NCBI GenBank assembly: GCA_035515055.1
Contig: DATJBV010000009.1
Coordinates: 124,001-188,000 of the forward strand
Source of the DNA: Pollutimonas sp035515055
GTDB lineage: Bacteria > Pseudomonadota > Gammaproteobacteria > Burkholderiales > Burkholderiaceae_B
Reading direction: 5' to 3'
DNA length: 64,000 nt
Shown here: piece by piece, positions 8,418 through 17,188 of the stretch
Numbering within the stretch: the first letter of the stretch is position 1
How the letters are laid out: each line of letters starts with the position of its first letter
Notes under the pieces: generated by a model
The model's database searches: none
Told to the model about the DNA's origin: nothing
The model's input: only the letters and a program-made list of their open reading frames with translations
Position numbers and translations under genes: made by a program

Positions 8418-9215
8418 TCACCCCGGGGTCGAGGCAATACGCGCCAATCCATCGAGCACCGGGGTCGCAAGCCACTGTATGGCGGTTGCGGGCAAGCCCA
8501 GGTCTGCTTGTGCCCGCGCAAGCAGCCGCTGTGTTTCGATCTCTGCCATGTGCCAGCCGCCACCTGTGCCGAAGACAGCCGGAGGCGCGCCAAAATGGTC
8601 GAGGCCGATGCGCCATTGGCGCACCACGGCCCCCGCCTGCGCCGCCGCGATGCCGCTGGCGATTGCCTGGTGGGTGTGAATGGGATAATCGGTGGGCGCC
8701 GCATTGGCATGCGGCAAATTCGCCGTCCCGGCGGCAAGCGATGAATACATCAGTGCGGGGCCCGGAAAGATAAGGCCTCCCTCGAAACGGCGCAGCCCGT
8801 GGTGCGCCGGCCCAAGGGTATCGACTGTCGTGGCTGTGCCGAAACTTGCCAGCACGGCGGGCGCGTGGCAATGGCTGGCCAGTCCCACCATCGACACCCA
8901 CCGGTCGGCCCCTAATTGTTGGGCGTCGACATATGCGTTGACCACATCCATGGCCTGACGTTCGCTGCGTATCCAGCGTATGCGAATGGAGAGCTGGCGT
9001 TCGAAGAGCGCATCGAGCGACGTGGCGATGGCGGCGCTTGCCACGTTGACGCCCAGGGCGGCCGTGGGACGCGAGGAAAGTTGGGCCAGCCAGGCGGGGA
9101 GGGATCCGATTTCATTATGGGCCAAGGCAAGAACCTGTTCCTCTCGGCGCCCGGAGTCCGTATCGACCCAACCAATCTTTATGCGCGTATTGCCGGCATC
9201 TATCAAGATTCTCAT
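8418..9215 (-). CDS. coaX: Type III pantothenate kinase
   Basis: 265 residues, first step of coenzyme A synthesis from pantothenate. ASKHA-fold motifs: DAGNTRIK at 6-13 (phosphate 1, Asp6), QLGADRWVSM (pantothenate binding), ASFGTATTVDTL (phosphate 2) and EGGLIFPGPALM. Type III enzymes are also called Baf in Bordetella. It overlaps the upstream birA by 4 bp, giving a translationally coupled pair that is standard in this order. Confidence 0.94.
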   Translation of the reverse strand: MRILIDAGNTRIKIGWVDTDSGRREEQVLALAHNEIGSLPAWLAQLSSRPTAALGVNVASAAIATSLDALFERQLSIRIRWIRSERQAMDVVNAYVDAQQLGADRWVSMVGLASHCHAPAVLASFGTATTVDTLGPAHHGLRRFEGGLIFPGPALMYSSLAAGTANLPHANAAPTDYPIHTHQAIASGIAAAQAGAVVRQWRIGLDHFGAPPAVFGTGGGWHMAEIETQRLLARAQADLGLPATAIQWLATPVLDGLARIASTPG

Positions 9216-10090
9216 GGCGCTGAACCTTGTTGCGGCCGCACCGAAATCTCGCCAACCGACACCGGCGTTATGCCGTCGAGCGTCCGCACGAGCAGTTGGC
9301 CTTGGGAGTTCACGCCGCAGGCAATGCCGGCCTGCAAGATGCGTCCTTCATCGAGCACGTGGATATGCTGGCCTTCCAGGAAGTCCACATTTCGGTAGCG
9401 GCCCGGAAAGTCTTCGAATCCATGCGCCGTGACTCGATTGAGACTGTTGTACCAAGCCCTGGCGATGCACGCGACAATGTCGGCCGCTCCGACGGCCCGG
9501 GCCGCGGCATCTTGACCCGCAATTTCCGACCAGTCGGCCACTTGCCGGTTCAGCGACTGGCTGAGCGCCCGGGCGTCGTCGAGATTCAATCCCATGCCGA
9601 TGATCGCCACGTAATGGTCGTTCGATAAACGCGACGTGCCGGAACGCGTGACTTCAACGAGAATGCCGGCAAGCTTTGCAAATTGCCACTGCACGTCGTT
9701 CGGCCACTTCATGGTCAGGCGGTCGCGCAGCTTCGGACTGATCAGTTCGCGCAAAGCCTCGCACGCCGCGAGCCCGGCAAGCGGCGACAGCGTCGGCAGC
9801 TGCCGCGGCGGCAGGAAGACGTCGAAAGCACAGGAAAACATCAGGTTTGCGCCGCTGCGGTTTTGCCATGTACGGCCTGCGCGGCCCCGGCCCCGTTCCT
9901 GTACGTGGGCGCCAAGCAGCCATGGACGCGCCAGTTGCCCGCCGCTCGCGCGGGCGCGCGCCAGCAGGTCGGCGTTGGTGGAGGTGGTATGTTCCACCCA
10001 GTCAACGTGGTTGACGTGCGGCAATGCCGTTGATAGCGCCGCCTTCATGTCCCGGGGGGAGGGCAGCGGCTGGGGGGAAGTGGTCGACAT
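9212..10090 (-). CDS. birA: Biotin-[acetyl-CoA carboxylase] ligase
   Basis: 292 residues. Activates biotin as biotinyl-5'-AMP and attaches it to BCCP. The catalytic loop ERGRGRAGRTWQNRSGAN is the GRGRxGR biotinyl-AMP motif, and LTMKWPNDVQ carries the catalytic Lys. The C-terminal small domain is present (VNSQGQLLVRTLDG). There is no N-terminal helix-turn-helix of the E. coli type, as residues 1-40 show only a short leader; the protein is therefore probably a ligase without the repressor role. Overlaps coaX by 4 bp. Confidence 0.92.
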   Translation of the reverse strand: MSTTSPQPLPSPRDMKAALSTALPHVNHVDWVEHTTSTNADLLARARASGGQLARPWLLGAHVQERGRGRAGRTWQNRSGANLMFSCAFDVFLPPRQLPTLSPLAGLAACEALRELISPKLRDRLTMKWPNDVQWQFAKLAGILVEVTRSGTSRLSNDHYVAIIGMGLNLDDARALSQSLNRQVADWSEIAGQDAAARAVGAADIVACIARAWYNSLNRVTAHGFEDFPGRYRNVDFLEGQHIHVLDEGRILQAGIACGVNSQGQLLVRTLDGITPVSVGEISVRPQQGSAP

Positions 10091-10153
10091 GGTGGCGCGT
10101 AGTGGTTGTGGCGTAAAATCGTTGGGCTTACGTTATAACTCAAAGTCACCATT

Positions 10154-10798
10154 ATGCTTGCTCGCACACAAGAAATTAGCTTTCAGGGCGTTGCAGGCCC
10201 TATCGACTGCATGCTGGATTCGCCGCTGGACGCGCCCCGCGGATGGGCTCTAGTGCTCCATCCCCACCCGCTACACGGCGGCGCCCGCGAAAATAAAATT
10301 GTGACCACTATCGCGCGCGCCTGCGTGCAGCATGGCTTGCTGGCGCTACGACCCAATTTTCGCGGGGTGGGCGCCTCGGCGGGCGAATTCGACCGCGCGG
10401 TGGGCGAAACGGCCGACATGCTCGAGCTGGTGCGTCAATTCGCCGCCGCCTATCCGCAGGCGGCCGCTGGTAAATGGGTATTGGCGGGGTTTTCGTTCGG
10501 AACCTCGGTTGCAGCCCAACTATATTCAGAAATGGCGGAGCTGTCGGCTAAATTGCCCGACGCGCTCATACTGGCGGGGTCGGCGGTGGACCGTTTCAAG
10601 TATCGCGATATCACCGTTCCTGACGACACTTTCTTGGTGCATGGCGAGGCCGATGAGGTGGTGCCTCTGTCCGAGGCCATGGGTTTCGCGCGCGAGCGGG
10701 CGCTGCCGATGGTCGTGGTGCCGGACGCGGGCCATTTCTTCCATGGCAAGCTCATTGTTCTGCGCCGCCTGCTTGAGCAGCGCCTTGCATCTATTTAG
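10154..10798 (+). CDS. Alpha/beta hydrolase, dienelactone-hydrolase-like small group
   Basis: 214 residues. HPHPLHGGARENKIV near residue 36 and RPNFRGVGASAGEFD near 72 mark a widespread family of small alpha/beta hydrolases. The nucleophile elbow is AGFSFGTSVA (Ser in GFSFG), the acid lies in HGEADEVVP and the catalytic His in PDAGHFFHGK. The substrate is unknown; esterase or thioesterase activity is possible. No signal peptide. Transcribed divergently from birA, with 63 bp between the starts. Confidence 0.85.
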   Translation: MLARTQEISFQGVAGPIDCMLDSPLDAPRGWALVLHPHPLHGGARENKIVTTIARACVQHGLLALRPNFRGVGASAGEFDRAVGETADMLELVRQFAAAYPQAAAGKWVLAGFSFGTSVAAQLYSEMAELSAKLPDALILAGSAVDRFKYRDITVPDDTFLVHGEADEVVPLSEAMGFARERALPMVVVPDAGHFFHGKLIVLRRLLEQRLASI

Positions 10799-10883
10799 CG
10801 GGATTCCCGCAGTCAGGTAGTCCTTTGTCATGTGCGGTATCCATCAGTTTCGTTTTTGCCGAGGGCAAATCGCGTTAAACGCG

Positions 10884-10911
10884 GTAACAGGCTGGTTGCT
10901 CTGCCTATAAT
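10884..10911 (+). promoter_or_regulatory. Sigma70-type promoter of dacC
   Basis: A perfect -10 TATAAT at 10906-10911 with a 4/6 -35 GTAACA at 10884-10889, spacer 16. It sits 45 bp before the dacC start in a 158-bp gap. Confidence 0.6.
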
Positions 10912-10956
10912 GGGCTTTCTTTCCCGTCTGTTGCGCCGACGGACACTCTTTGCGAT

Positions 10957-12252
10957 ATGCCGATGACATCCATGAATTTCCGCTTTTCCCGCCTGCTTGC
11001 ACATCTTTTCACCGCCCTTGCCTTGGTCACGACGCCCTACGCGGTCATGGCGCAAACGGCACCCGCCCAACCCGCCGATGCAGCCAAGGCCGCTGCCGCT
11101 GCCAGCGAAGGCGGTGCTGCGGAACAGGCGGTGGCGCCAACGGCGCCTGCGGCTCCTGCCGGAAGCGTCTCCGTCGGCCAGCTTGCCACCGTGCCGGCTC
11201 CCACGCTTACGGCACGAGCCTGGCTGACCCTGGACGTGAATAGCGGCCAGATTATTGCTTCGCAAAATCCCGATGAGCGTGTAGAACCCGCGTCGCTCAC
11301 CAAGCTGATGTCCGCCTATTTGGTGTTCGATGCCATCAAAGACAAGCGGCTCACCCTCGAACAGACGGTAAATATATCGGAAAACGCCTGGAAAACCGAG
11401 GGTTCGCGCATGTTCGTCAAGCCCAACACCCAGGTATCGGTCGACGAGTTATTGCAGGGAATCATCGTGCAGTCCGGCAACGATGCCACTGTTGCCCTGG
11501 CCGAGGCGGTCGCTGGCAGCGAGACGGCGTTTGCCGCGCTCATGAACGAAGAGGCGGCTCGTCAAGGGCTGCGCGACACCCACTTCGTGAATTCCACCGG
11601 CTTGCCCGACCCCACGCACCTGACAACGGCGCGCGACTTGGCCATCCTGGCAAAGAATCTGGTGGCGCACCATCCTCAATACCTGCACTATTACAGCCAG
11701 AAAGAATTCACCTATAACAAAATCAAGCAAAACAATCGCAATCGCCTACTCTGGTCGGATCCTACGGTAGACGGCCTGAAAACGGGTCACACTCAATCCG
11801 CGGGTTACTGCCTGGTGTCCACGGCCTTACGCGACGGCCGGCGTGTCGTATCGGTGGTGGTAGGCGCCGGCAGCGACTCGGCGCGCACGGAAAACAGCCT
11901 GAAGCTACTGAACTGGAGCTTCCAGAACTTCGACACAATCAAGCTATTCGACAATACGTCGCCCGCGGTCAATGCCCGTGTATGGGAAGGCCAGGCCGAG
12001 TCGGTCGCCCTGGGTTCGCTCGAACCCACCTGGGTAACTGTTCCGCGCGGCAAGGGCCCGCAGGTCAAGCCGGTGGCTCAATACACCCAGCCGCTCATCG
12101 CTCCGTTGAAAAAGGGAACGAAAGTGGGCACGGTTACGCTTTCACTGGATGGCGGCCAGTTGCTCCAGCAGCCGCTATACGTCCTGGAAGACGTCGCCGA
12201 GGCCGGCTTCTTTGGCCGCATTTACGACAAAGTGCTTCTTCTTTTCCAATAA
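10957..12252 (+). CDS. dacC: D-alanyl-D-alanine carboxypeptidase (class C PBP5/6 type)
   Basis: 431 residues. Removes the terminal D-Ala of peptidoglycan pentapeptides in the periplasm. A signal peptide (about residues 6-32, ending VMAQT) is followed by an Ala/Pro-rich linker to about 70. Penicillin-binding motifs are complete: SLTKLM at 113-118 (Ser113, Lys116), SGN at 173-175 and KTG at 275-277. A beta-rich C-terminal domain and an amphipathic end (FFGRIYDKVLLLF) allow membrane attachment. Start choice among Met1, Met3 and Met6 is uncertain. dat follows after 24 bp. Confidence 0.94.
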   Translation: MPMTSMNFRFSRLLAHLFTALALVTTPYAVMAQTAPAQPADAAKAAAAASEGGAAEQAVAPTAPAAPAGSVSVGQLATVPAPTLTARAWLTLDVNSGQIIASQNPDERVEPASLTKLMSAYLVFDAIKDKRLTLEQTVNISENAWKTEGSRMFVKPNTQVSVDELLQGIIVQSGNDATVALAEAVAGSETAFAALMNEEAARQGLRDTHFVNSTGLPDPTHLTTARDLAILAKNLVAHHPQYLHYYSQKEFTYNKIKQNNRNRLLWSDPTVDGLKTGHTQSAGYCLVSTALRDGRRVVSVVVGAGSDSARTENSLKLLNWSFQNFDTIKLFDNTSPAVNARVWEGQAESVALGSLEPTWVTVPRGKGPQVKPVAQYTQPLIAPLKKGTKVGTVTLSLDGGQLLQQPLYVLEDVAEAGFFGRIYDKVLLLFQ

Positions 12253-12276
12253 CACAGCAACGACAAGGCTTGCACC

Positions 12277-13140
12277 ATGATTCCCAATGTAGATTCCGAC
12301 AGCATCGTCTATCTCAACGGCGACTACCTCCGTCTGGGTGACGCTAAAGTTTCTGTACTGGATCGTGGTTTTATTTTTGGCGACGGCATCTACGATGTCG
12401 TCCCGGCCTATAACGGCAAGCCCTTTCGCATGGACGGCCACCTTGCGCGGCTCGAGCGCAGCCTGGCCGCCATCGGCATCCAGACCAACATGTCGCGTGG
12501 CGACTGGGCCGCGCTCGTGCTCGGACTACTCGAACGTTCGGGCAAGGGCGATTGCATGGTCTACATCCACGTCACCCGGGGCGTCGCCAAGCGAGACCAC
12601 GCTTTTCCGGCGGAAACGCCGCCCACGGTTTTTTGCATGGTTTCGCCGTTTGCCCGTCCCGGCGACGAGGCACGCAACCAGGGACTCAGTGCCATTGGTA
12701 TTTCCGACATCCGGTGGCTGCGCTGCGAGATCAAGTCAATTTCGCTGTTGGGCAATGTGTTGGCCAAACAGCAGGCGGTCGATGCGGGCGTCGACGATGT
12801 CCTGCAATTTCGTGACGGGTACTTGTCGGAAGGCTCGGCATGCAATATTTGGGTAGCCAAAGACGGCGTTTTACTTGCGCCGCCGCGCGACAACCTCATA
12901 TTGGAAGGGATCCGCTACGGACTGCTGGAGCAGTTGGCGAACGACGCGGGCATAGTCTTCGCCGAGCGCCCCATCTCATCGGCTGAAGTAGATGCCGCCG
13001 ACGAAATCATGCTGACGTCGGCCACTAAAGAGCTGCTTCCCATCACCACCTACGATGGCAAACCGGTCGGGACGGGCAAGCCTGGCGCTGTCTATCGTGC
13101 GCTGCGCGACGCCTATGACCGCGCCATCGCCGCTTTATAA
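12277..13140 (+). CDS. D-amino-acid aminotransferase (class IV, PLP)
   Basis: 287 residues. Fold-type IV aminotransferase with LDRGFIFGDGIYDVVPA at 28-44, the PLP lysine Lys153 in CEIKSISLLGN, and the phosphate/cofactor loops EGSACNIWV and LTSATKELLP. The EIKS context and the dacC neighbour favour D-alanine/D-glutamate transamination (Dat) over branched-chain or aminodeoxychorismate activity. Probable operon with dacC upstream and ybeD 10 bp downstream, linking it to cell-wall D-amino acids. Confidence 0.88.
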   Translation: MIPNVDSDSIVYLNGDYLRLGDAKVSVLDRGFIFGDGIYDVVPAYNGKPFRMDGHLARLERSLAAIGIQTNMSRGDWAALVLGLLERSGKGDCMVYIHVTRGVAKRDHAFPAETPPTVFCMVSPFARPGDEARNQGLSAIGISDIRWLRCEIKSISLLGNVLAKQQAVDAGVDDVLQFRDGYLSEGSACNIWVAKDGVLLAPPRDNLILEGIRYGLLEQLANDAGIVFAERPISSAEVDAADEIMLTSATKELLPITTYDGKPVGTGKPGAVYRALRDAYDRAIAAL

Positions 13141-13150
13141 TGCTCGCGCC

Positions 13151-13432
13151 ATGACTTCTTGCGACATTCCTCCCGAACAATCTCTTATCGAGTACCCCAG
13201 CGACTTTCCTATCAAGGTCATGGGTAAAACTCATCCGGATTTCGCGCAAACGCTCACTGCGCTTGTCCTGGAATTCGACCCAACTCTGGATCCTGCCACG
13301 GTGGAAATGCGGCCCAGCAAAGGGGGTAACTACCTGGGCCTTACATTCACCGTTCGTGCCACATCGCGCGAGCAACTCGATGCGCTGTATGTGGCCCTGC
13401 ATAGCCATCCTATGGTGTCCATCGTCTTGTAG
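13151..13432 (+). CDS. ybeD: DUF493 / YbeD family protein
   Basis: 93 residues. The ferredoxin-like small family is recognised from IEYPSDFPIKVMGKTHPDF and the ending LYVALHSHPMVSIVL. Exact role unknown; in many proteobacteria the gene precedes lipB, as here. The start at 13151 is chosen for family length; the frame is open 32 codons further into dat. lipB follows after 18 bp. Confidence 0.9.
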   Translation: MTSCDIPPEQSLIEYPSDFPIKVMGKTHPDFAQTLTALVLEFDPTLDPATVEMRPSKGGNYLGLTFTVRATSREQLDALYVALHSHPMVSIVL

Positions 13433-13450
13433 ACGTCCAGGAGTCCGCAA

Positions 13451-14128
13451 ATGACGTCATACAAGTGGTTGCCCCAGTACGCGCCTTATGCCGACGTATG
13501 GGAGGCGATGCGCAACTACACCGACGCGCGGGACGCGCAAACGCCCGACGAAATCTGGCTCGTGGAACATGCGCCGGTGTATACGCTGGGGCAGGCGGGG
13601 AAACAAGAGCATATTCTCGATGCGGGCGGCATTGCCATCGTTCAATCCGACCGGGGTGGGCAAGTCACGTATCACGGTCCAGGGCAAATCGTCGCCTATT
13701 GCCTCGTCGACCTGCGTCGACTGAAGATGTTCGTGAAAGAGTATGTCCACATGCTCGAAGACGTTGTGATCGGCGTGCTTGACGAACTCGGCGTTCCCGG
13801 GGCGTGCCGCAAGCCCGGCGCGCCGGGCGTCTATGTGCCGTGGAATGTGGCCGAACCCGGCGCGGTGGCGGGCGGCGAGCCGCAATTGGCCAAGATCGCC
13901 GCCCTGGGTATCAAGATCCGCAATGGTTGCGCCTATCACGGCCTTGCCCTGAATGTCGATATGGACCTTGCCCCTTTTCTCGGCATCAATCCGTGCGGAT
14001 ACGAAGGCTTGCAGACCGTCGATTTGCGGTCCTGCGGGATCCAGGCTACTGTAAGTCAGGCTGGCGAACTGCTTGCGCGCTATCTGGCAAACGCCATGGC
14101 GGCGCTGCCTGCCGCCCGCGTAGAATAA
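13451..14128 (+). CDS. lipB: Octanoyl-[acyl carrier protein]:protein N-octanoyltransferase
   Basis: 225 residues. Moves octanoyl from ACP to the lipoyl domains of 2-oxoacid dehydrogenases and GcvH. RGGQVTYHGPGQ at 68-79 is the signature. The catalytic pair is Lys148 (LAKIAALGIKI) and Cys182 (GINPCGY). ATG at 13451 with an upstream AGGAG. LipA, which inserts the sulfurs, lies 1 kb further, separated by a crotonase-fold gene. Confidence 0.96.
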   Translation: MTSYKWLPQYAPYADVWEAMRNYTDARDAQTPDEIWLVEHAPVYTLGQAGKQEHILDAGGIAIVQSDRGGQVTYHGPGQIVAYCLVDLRRLKMFVKEYVHMLEDVVIGVLDELGVPGACRKPGAPGVYVPWNVAEPGAVAGGEPQLAKIAALGIKIRNGCAYHGLALNVDMDLAPFLGINPCGYEGLQTVDLRSCGIQATVSQAGELLARYLANAMAALPAARVE

Positions 14129-14155
14129 TCAAGAACAGACAAAGGAGATCACACT

Positions 14156-14941
14156 ATGAGCACGGAAGCGCAGTTGGTGCTGGCAGACCGGACAGATGGC
14201 GTACTGACATTGACGCTCAATCGGCCGGATCAATTCAATGCCTTGTCGGAAGAAATGCTTACAGCCTTGCAAGCGCAACTCGACGCCGCCGCGTCCGACG
14301 ACTCCCTGCGCTGCGTCGTGCTTGCTGGCGCGGGCAGGGCCTTTTGCGCCGGCCACGACCTTAAGCAAATGCGCGCGACGCCCGAACAGCCTTATTACGA
14401 ACGCTTGTTCGCGCAATGCGGCCGCGTCATGCAAACCATCGTCAATTTACCGATTCCAGTCATTGCAAAAGTGCACGGCACGGCCACGGCCGCCGGGTGC
14501 CAGCTAGTGGCCAGCTGCGACCTCGCGGTATCGGCCGACACCGCCAAGTTTGCCGTCTCGGGGATCAACGTCGGCCTGTTCTGCTCGACGCCGGCCGTTG
14601 CCTTGTCGCGCAACGTGGCTCCTAAGAAGGCCTTCGAAATGCTGGTCACCGGCCAGTTCATCAGCGCATCCGATGCGGTCGACAGCGGGCTGATCAACCA
14701 GGCCGTGCCCCTCGATCAGCTTGACTCGGCTGTCGATGCGCTGGCGCAGGCCATTTGCTCGAAAAGCCCCGTGGCGGTGCGCACAGGCAAGGGCATGTTT
14801 CATCGGCAACGCGGCATGACTCTCGACGACGCCTACGACTACGCGGGCAAGGTAATGGCCAAGAACATGATGGCCGACGACGTATCCGAGGGTATCGACG
14901 CCTTTATGCAAAAGCGTCACCCCGTATGGAAAGGCCAATGA
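14156..14941 (+). CDS. Crotonase-fold protein, ECHDC3-like enoyl-CoA hydratase homologue
   Basis: 261 residues. The fold is shown by LTLNRPDQFNALSEEM, the oxyanion segment FCAGHDLKQM and HGTATAAGCQLVASCDLAV. The stretch where enoyl-CoA hydratases hold a catalytic Glu (usually PEv.lG) reads SGINVGLFCSTP, as in the ECHDC3 subgroup, so true hydratase activity is doubtful. CoA-thioester binding is likely. AAAGGAG precedes the ATG at 14156. It sits between lipB and lipA on the same strand, which may be chance or a link to acyl-chain metabolism. Confidence 0.85.
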   Translation: MSTEAQLVLADRTDGVLTLTLNRPDQFNALSEEMLTALQAQLDAAASDDSLRCVVLAGAGRAFCAGHDLKQMRATPEQPYYERLFAQCGRVMQTIVNLPIPVIAKVHGTATAAGCQLVASCDLAVSADTAKFAVSGINVGLFCSTPAVALSRNVAPKKAFEMLVTGQFISASDAVDSGLINQAVPLDQLDSAVDALAQAICSKSPVAVRTGKGMFHRQRGMTLDDAYDYAGKVMAKNMMADDVSEGIDAFMQKRHPVWKGQ

Positions 14942-15017
14942 GCAAGCAGGGAAATTCACTCTCGTGCGGCGCGGCGCGTTAAAATGCGCATTCCGTCCTG
15001 TTCACGCTCCGCTGCCG

Positions 15018-15048
15018 CCCACGGGCATCCGGCTGGCGTGGGTCTTTT
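15018..15048 (+). terminator. Terminator-like hairpin before lipA
   Basis: CCCACG (15018-15023) pairs with CGTGGG (15037-15042), followed by TCTTTT. It lies 75 bp after the crotonase gene and 75 bp before lipA. A TAAAAT at 14980-14985 could be a -10 upstream of it, so it may be an attenuator in the lipA leader rather than the end of the lipB unit. Confidence 0.5.
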
Positions 15049-15123
15049 ATTATCAGGCGTGCGGCGTGAAGCATGCCGGCGCCCACAAGCAAGAAGCGCA
15101 AGCGCTTCGTTGCAGGAAATCGT

Positions 15124-16119
15124 ATGACTACCCCTGTTGATCAGTCCGCCGACCACAAGCCAACCGTCCGACCCGGCGTTTACGACCCAACAAAAAAACA
15201 GAAGTCGGGCGAAAAGACATCGCGCATTCCTATCAAGGTCGTGCCCGCCGAAAGGCTGAAAAAGCCCGAATGGATCCGAGTCAAGGCGGCTGCGCCGGGG
15301 TCGCGTTTTTACGACATCAAGCGGATTCTTCGCGAACACAGCATGCATACGGTCTGCGAAGAGGCGTCATGTCCGAATATCGGCGAGTGCTTTGGCAAAG
15401 GCACCGCCACGTTCATGATCATGGGCGACAAATGCACACGTCGTTGTCCCTTCTGTGATGTCGGCCACGGGCGCCCCGATCCGCTCGACACGAAAGAACC
15501 CGAGAACCTGGCACGCAGCATTGCGGCCATGAAGCTGTCCTATGTCGTTATCACCTCGGTCGACCGCGACGATCTTCGCGACGGCGGCGCCGGCCACTTT
15601 GTCGATTGCATACGCCAAGTTCGGGAGCAGTCGCCATCCACGCGCATCGAAGTCCTGGTTCCCGACTTCCGCGGCCGCCTGGACAAGGCACTGGCTATCC
15701 TGAACGAGGGTCCGCCAGACGTCATGAACCATAACCTGGAAACGGTCCCTCGCCTTTACAAGCAAGCCCGTCCCGGTGCCGACTACCATCACTCGCTCAA
15801 GCTGTTGTCGGATTTCAAGGCCCTGCACCCGAATGTGCCCACTAAGTCGGGCCTTATGCTCGGCCTGGGCGAAACCGACGAAGAGATCCTGGACGTCATG
15901 CGCGATTTGCGTGCCCACAATGTCGAAATGTTGACTATTGGGCAATATCTGCAGCCGTCCCAGCATCATTTGCCGGTATTGCGCTACGCACATCCGGATG
16001 TGTTCGCCATGCTCGAACGCGAAGCCTATGCCATGGGCTTCAGCCATGCCGCCGTGGGCGCCATGGTCCGTTCGTCGTATCACGCCGACGAGCAAGCCCA
16101 CTCCGCAGGGGTCGCCTGA
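15124..16119 (+). CDS. lipA: Lipoyl synthase
   Basis: 331 residues from the ATG at 15124, which has AGGAA eight bases upstream; an ATG 17 codons earlier lacks a good site. Radical-SAM enzyme that inserts two sulfurs into octanoyl groups. The auxiliary cluster ligands are Cys78, Cys83 and Cys89 (CEEASCPNIGEC). The radical-SAM CxxxCxxC is Cys104, Cys108 and Cys111 (CTRRCPFC). The C-terminal Ser needed for sulfur-cluster binding is present in MVRSSYHAD. A strong terminator follows. Confidence 0.97.
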   Translation: MTTPVDQSADHKPTVRPGVYDPTKKQKSGEKTSRIPIKVVPAERLKKPEWIRVKAAAPGSRFYDIKRILREHSMHTVCEEASCPNIGECFGKGTATFMIMGDKCTRRCPFCDVGHGRPDPLDTKEPENLARSIAAMKLSYVVITSVDRDDLRDGGAGHFVDCIRQVREQSPSTRIEVLVPDFRGRLDKALAILNEGPPDVMNHNLETVPRLYKQARPGADYHHSLKLLSDFKALHPNVPTKSGLMLGLGETDEEILDVMRDLRAHNVEMLTIGQYLQPSQHHLPVLRYAHPDVFAMLEREAYAMGFSHAAVGAMVRSSYHADEQAHSAGVA

Positions 16120-16149
16120 CACGGGTATCTTTCCTGCGGCAATGAAAAA

Positions 16150-16175
16150 GAGGCTGCCATAGGCAGCTTTTTTTT
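16150..16175 (+). terminator. Intrinsic terminator after lipA
   Basis: GCTGCC (16153-16158) and GGCAGC (16162-16167) form the stem over a 3-base loop, followed by eight T (16168-16175). Thirty bases past the lipA stop. An A tract on the left side could let it work on the other strand too. Confidence 0.9.
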
Positions 16176-16298
16176 CAATACACGCTTCAGTTTGTCCTGC
16201 AACAAAGACAAGGCGATGGCGTAAGCGTTCAATAGAGGCATAGTGCGCGGTGCTTCATCTTGGGGTGCCATCCGCACGGCTTTACTGAAGGCGGAATA

Positions 16299-17186
16299 AT
16301 GCGTTCCCTTACCAAAGTTGCGCTTCTTGCGGGGCTGGCGATCGCCGCGGCCGGCGCTTACTCCTACTATTACTCGACGCCGGGCGTTGCCCAGGGCCAC
16401 GACGCAACCGAGCTGATTGCAATAGCGCCGGGCGAATTCTCCTTCTACCCGGCGGGCGACTATCTGCGGGATGGCAATCCGGTCAGCCCAAGACCGGTAG
16501 TGGTGCGCTTTCCGCACGAGCTGCATATCATGAAGCGGCAAGTCAGCCAGGCGGAATATGCTGAATGCGTCAAGGCCAAGGCGTGCAGGGTGCTCGATAA
16601 ATCGCAGCGCGGCGCTGTTTCGCCAGATCTTCCCGTGGTGGGCATAAGCTGGCGCGACGCAACCGACTACGCCGCCTGGCTTACAGCGCGGACGGGCCGG
16701 CACTACCGGCTGCCGACTTACGCCGAATGGGTCTATGCCGCCGGCGAGGCCTACGAGGAAGACATAATCAAAGATACGTCGGATCCGAATGACCCCGCCC
16801 AGCGCTGGCTGGCCGAATATGCATTGGAGACTCAACGCAAGGCAACCGGCGACGCGGCGCCCAAGGTATTCGGCAGCTTTGGCGCCAACAAGAGCGGAAT
16901 GCAGGACATGGGCGGAAATGTATGGGACTGGACCGACACGTGCCACACTCGCCAGCATGTTGCCCCAGACGGTGCCAGCGCCACGCCTTTAGGCGAAAAC
17001 TGCGGCGTTCGGGTGGTGGCCGGTTCTCATCGCAGCTATATCTCGGATTTTATTCGCGACCCGAAGGGCGGTGCGTGTTCGGTGGGCGTTCCCCCCAGCA
17101 ACCTGGGCTTGCGCCTGGTGCGTGGCGCCAAGGCGGATACGGCGGGTATTGGCGCCGCGTTGCGCGATCGGCTTGGAATCTTGTAG
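16299..17186 (+). CDS. NirV-like SUMF1/FGE-sulfatase-domain protein
   Basis: 295 residues. An N-terminal anchor or signal (KVALLAGLAIAAAGAYSYYY) is followed by a formylglycine-generating-enzyme fold: PGEFSFYPAG, the block QVSQAEYAECVKAKAC, PVVGISWRDATDYAAWL, YRLPTYAEWVYAA, GMQDMGGNVWDWTDT and the end NLGLRLVRGA. In real FGE the Arg-Cys-His-Lys-Ser-Tyr-Cys loop holds two catalytic Cys; the matching place here reads AGSHRSYISDF, with no Cys. It is therefore not an FGE in mechanism. NirV proteins of this fold are known next to nirK in denitrifiers; their role is unsettled. ATG at 16299 has GAAGGCGG upstream. Confidence 0.8.
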   Translation: MRSLTKVALLAGLAIAAAGAYSYYYSTPGVAQGHDATELIAIAPGEFSFYPAGDYLRDGNPVSPRPVVVRFPHELHIMKRQVSQAEYAECVKAKACRVLDKSQRGAVSPDLPVVGISWRDATDYAAWLTARTGRHYRLPTYAEWVYAAGEAYEEDIIKDTSDPNDPAQRWLAEYALETQRKATGDAAPKVFGSFGANKSGMQDMGGNVWDWTDTCHTRQHVAPDGASATPLGENCGVRVVAGSHRSYISDFIRDPKGGACSVGVPPSNLGLRLVRGAKADTAGIGAALRDRLGIL

Positions 17187-17188
17187 GT

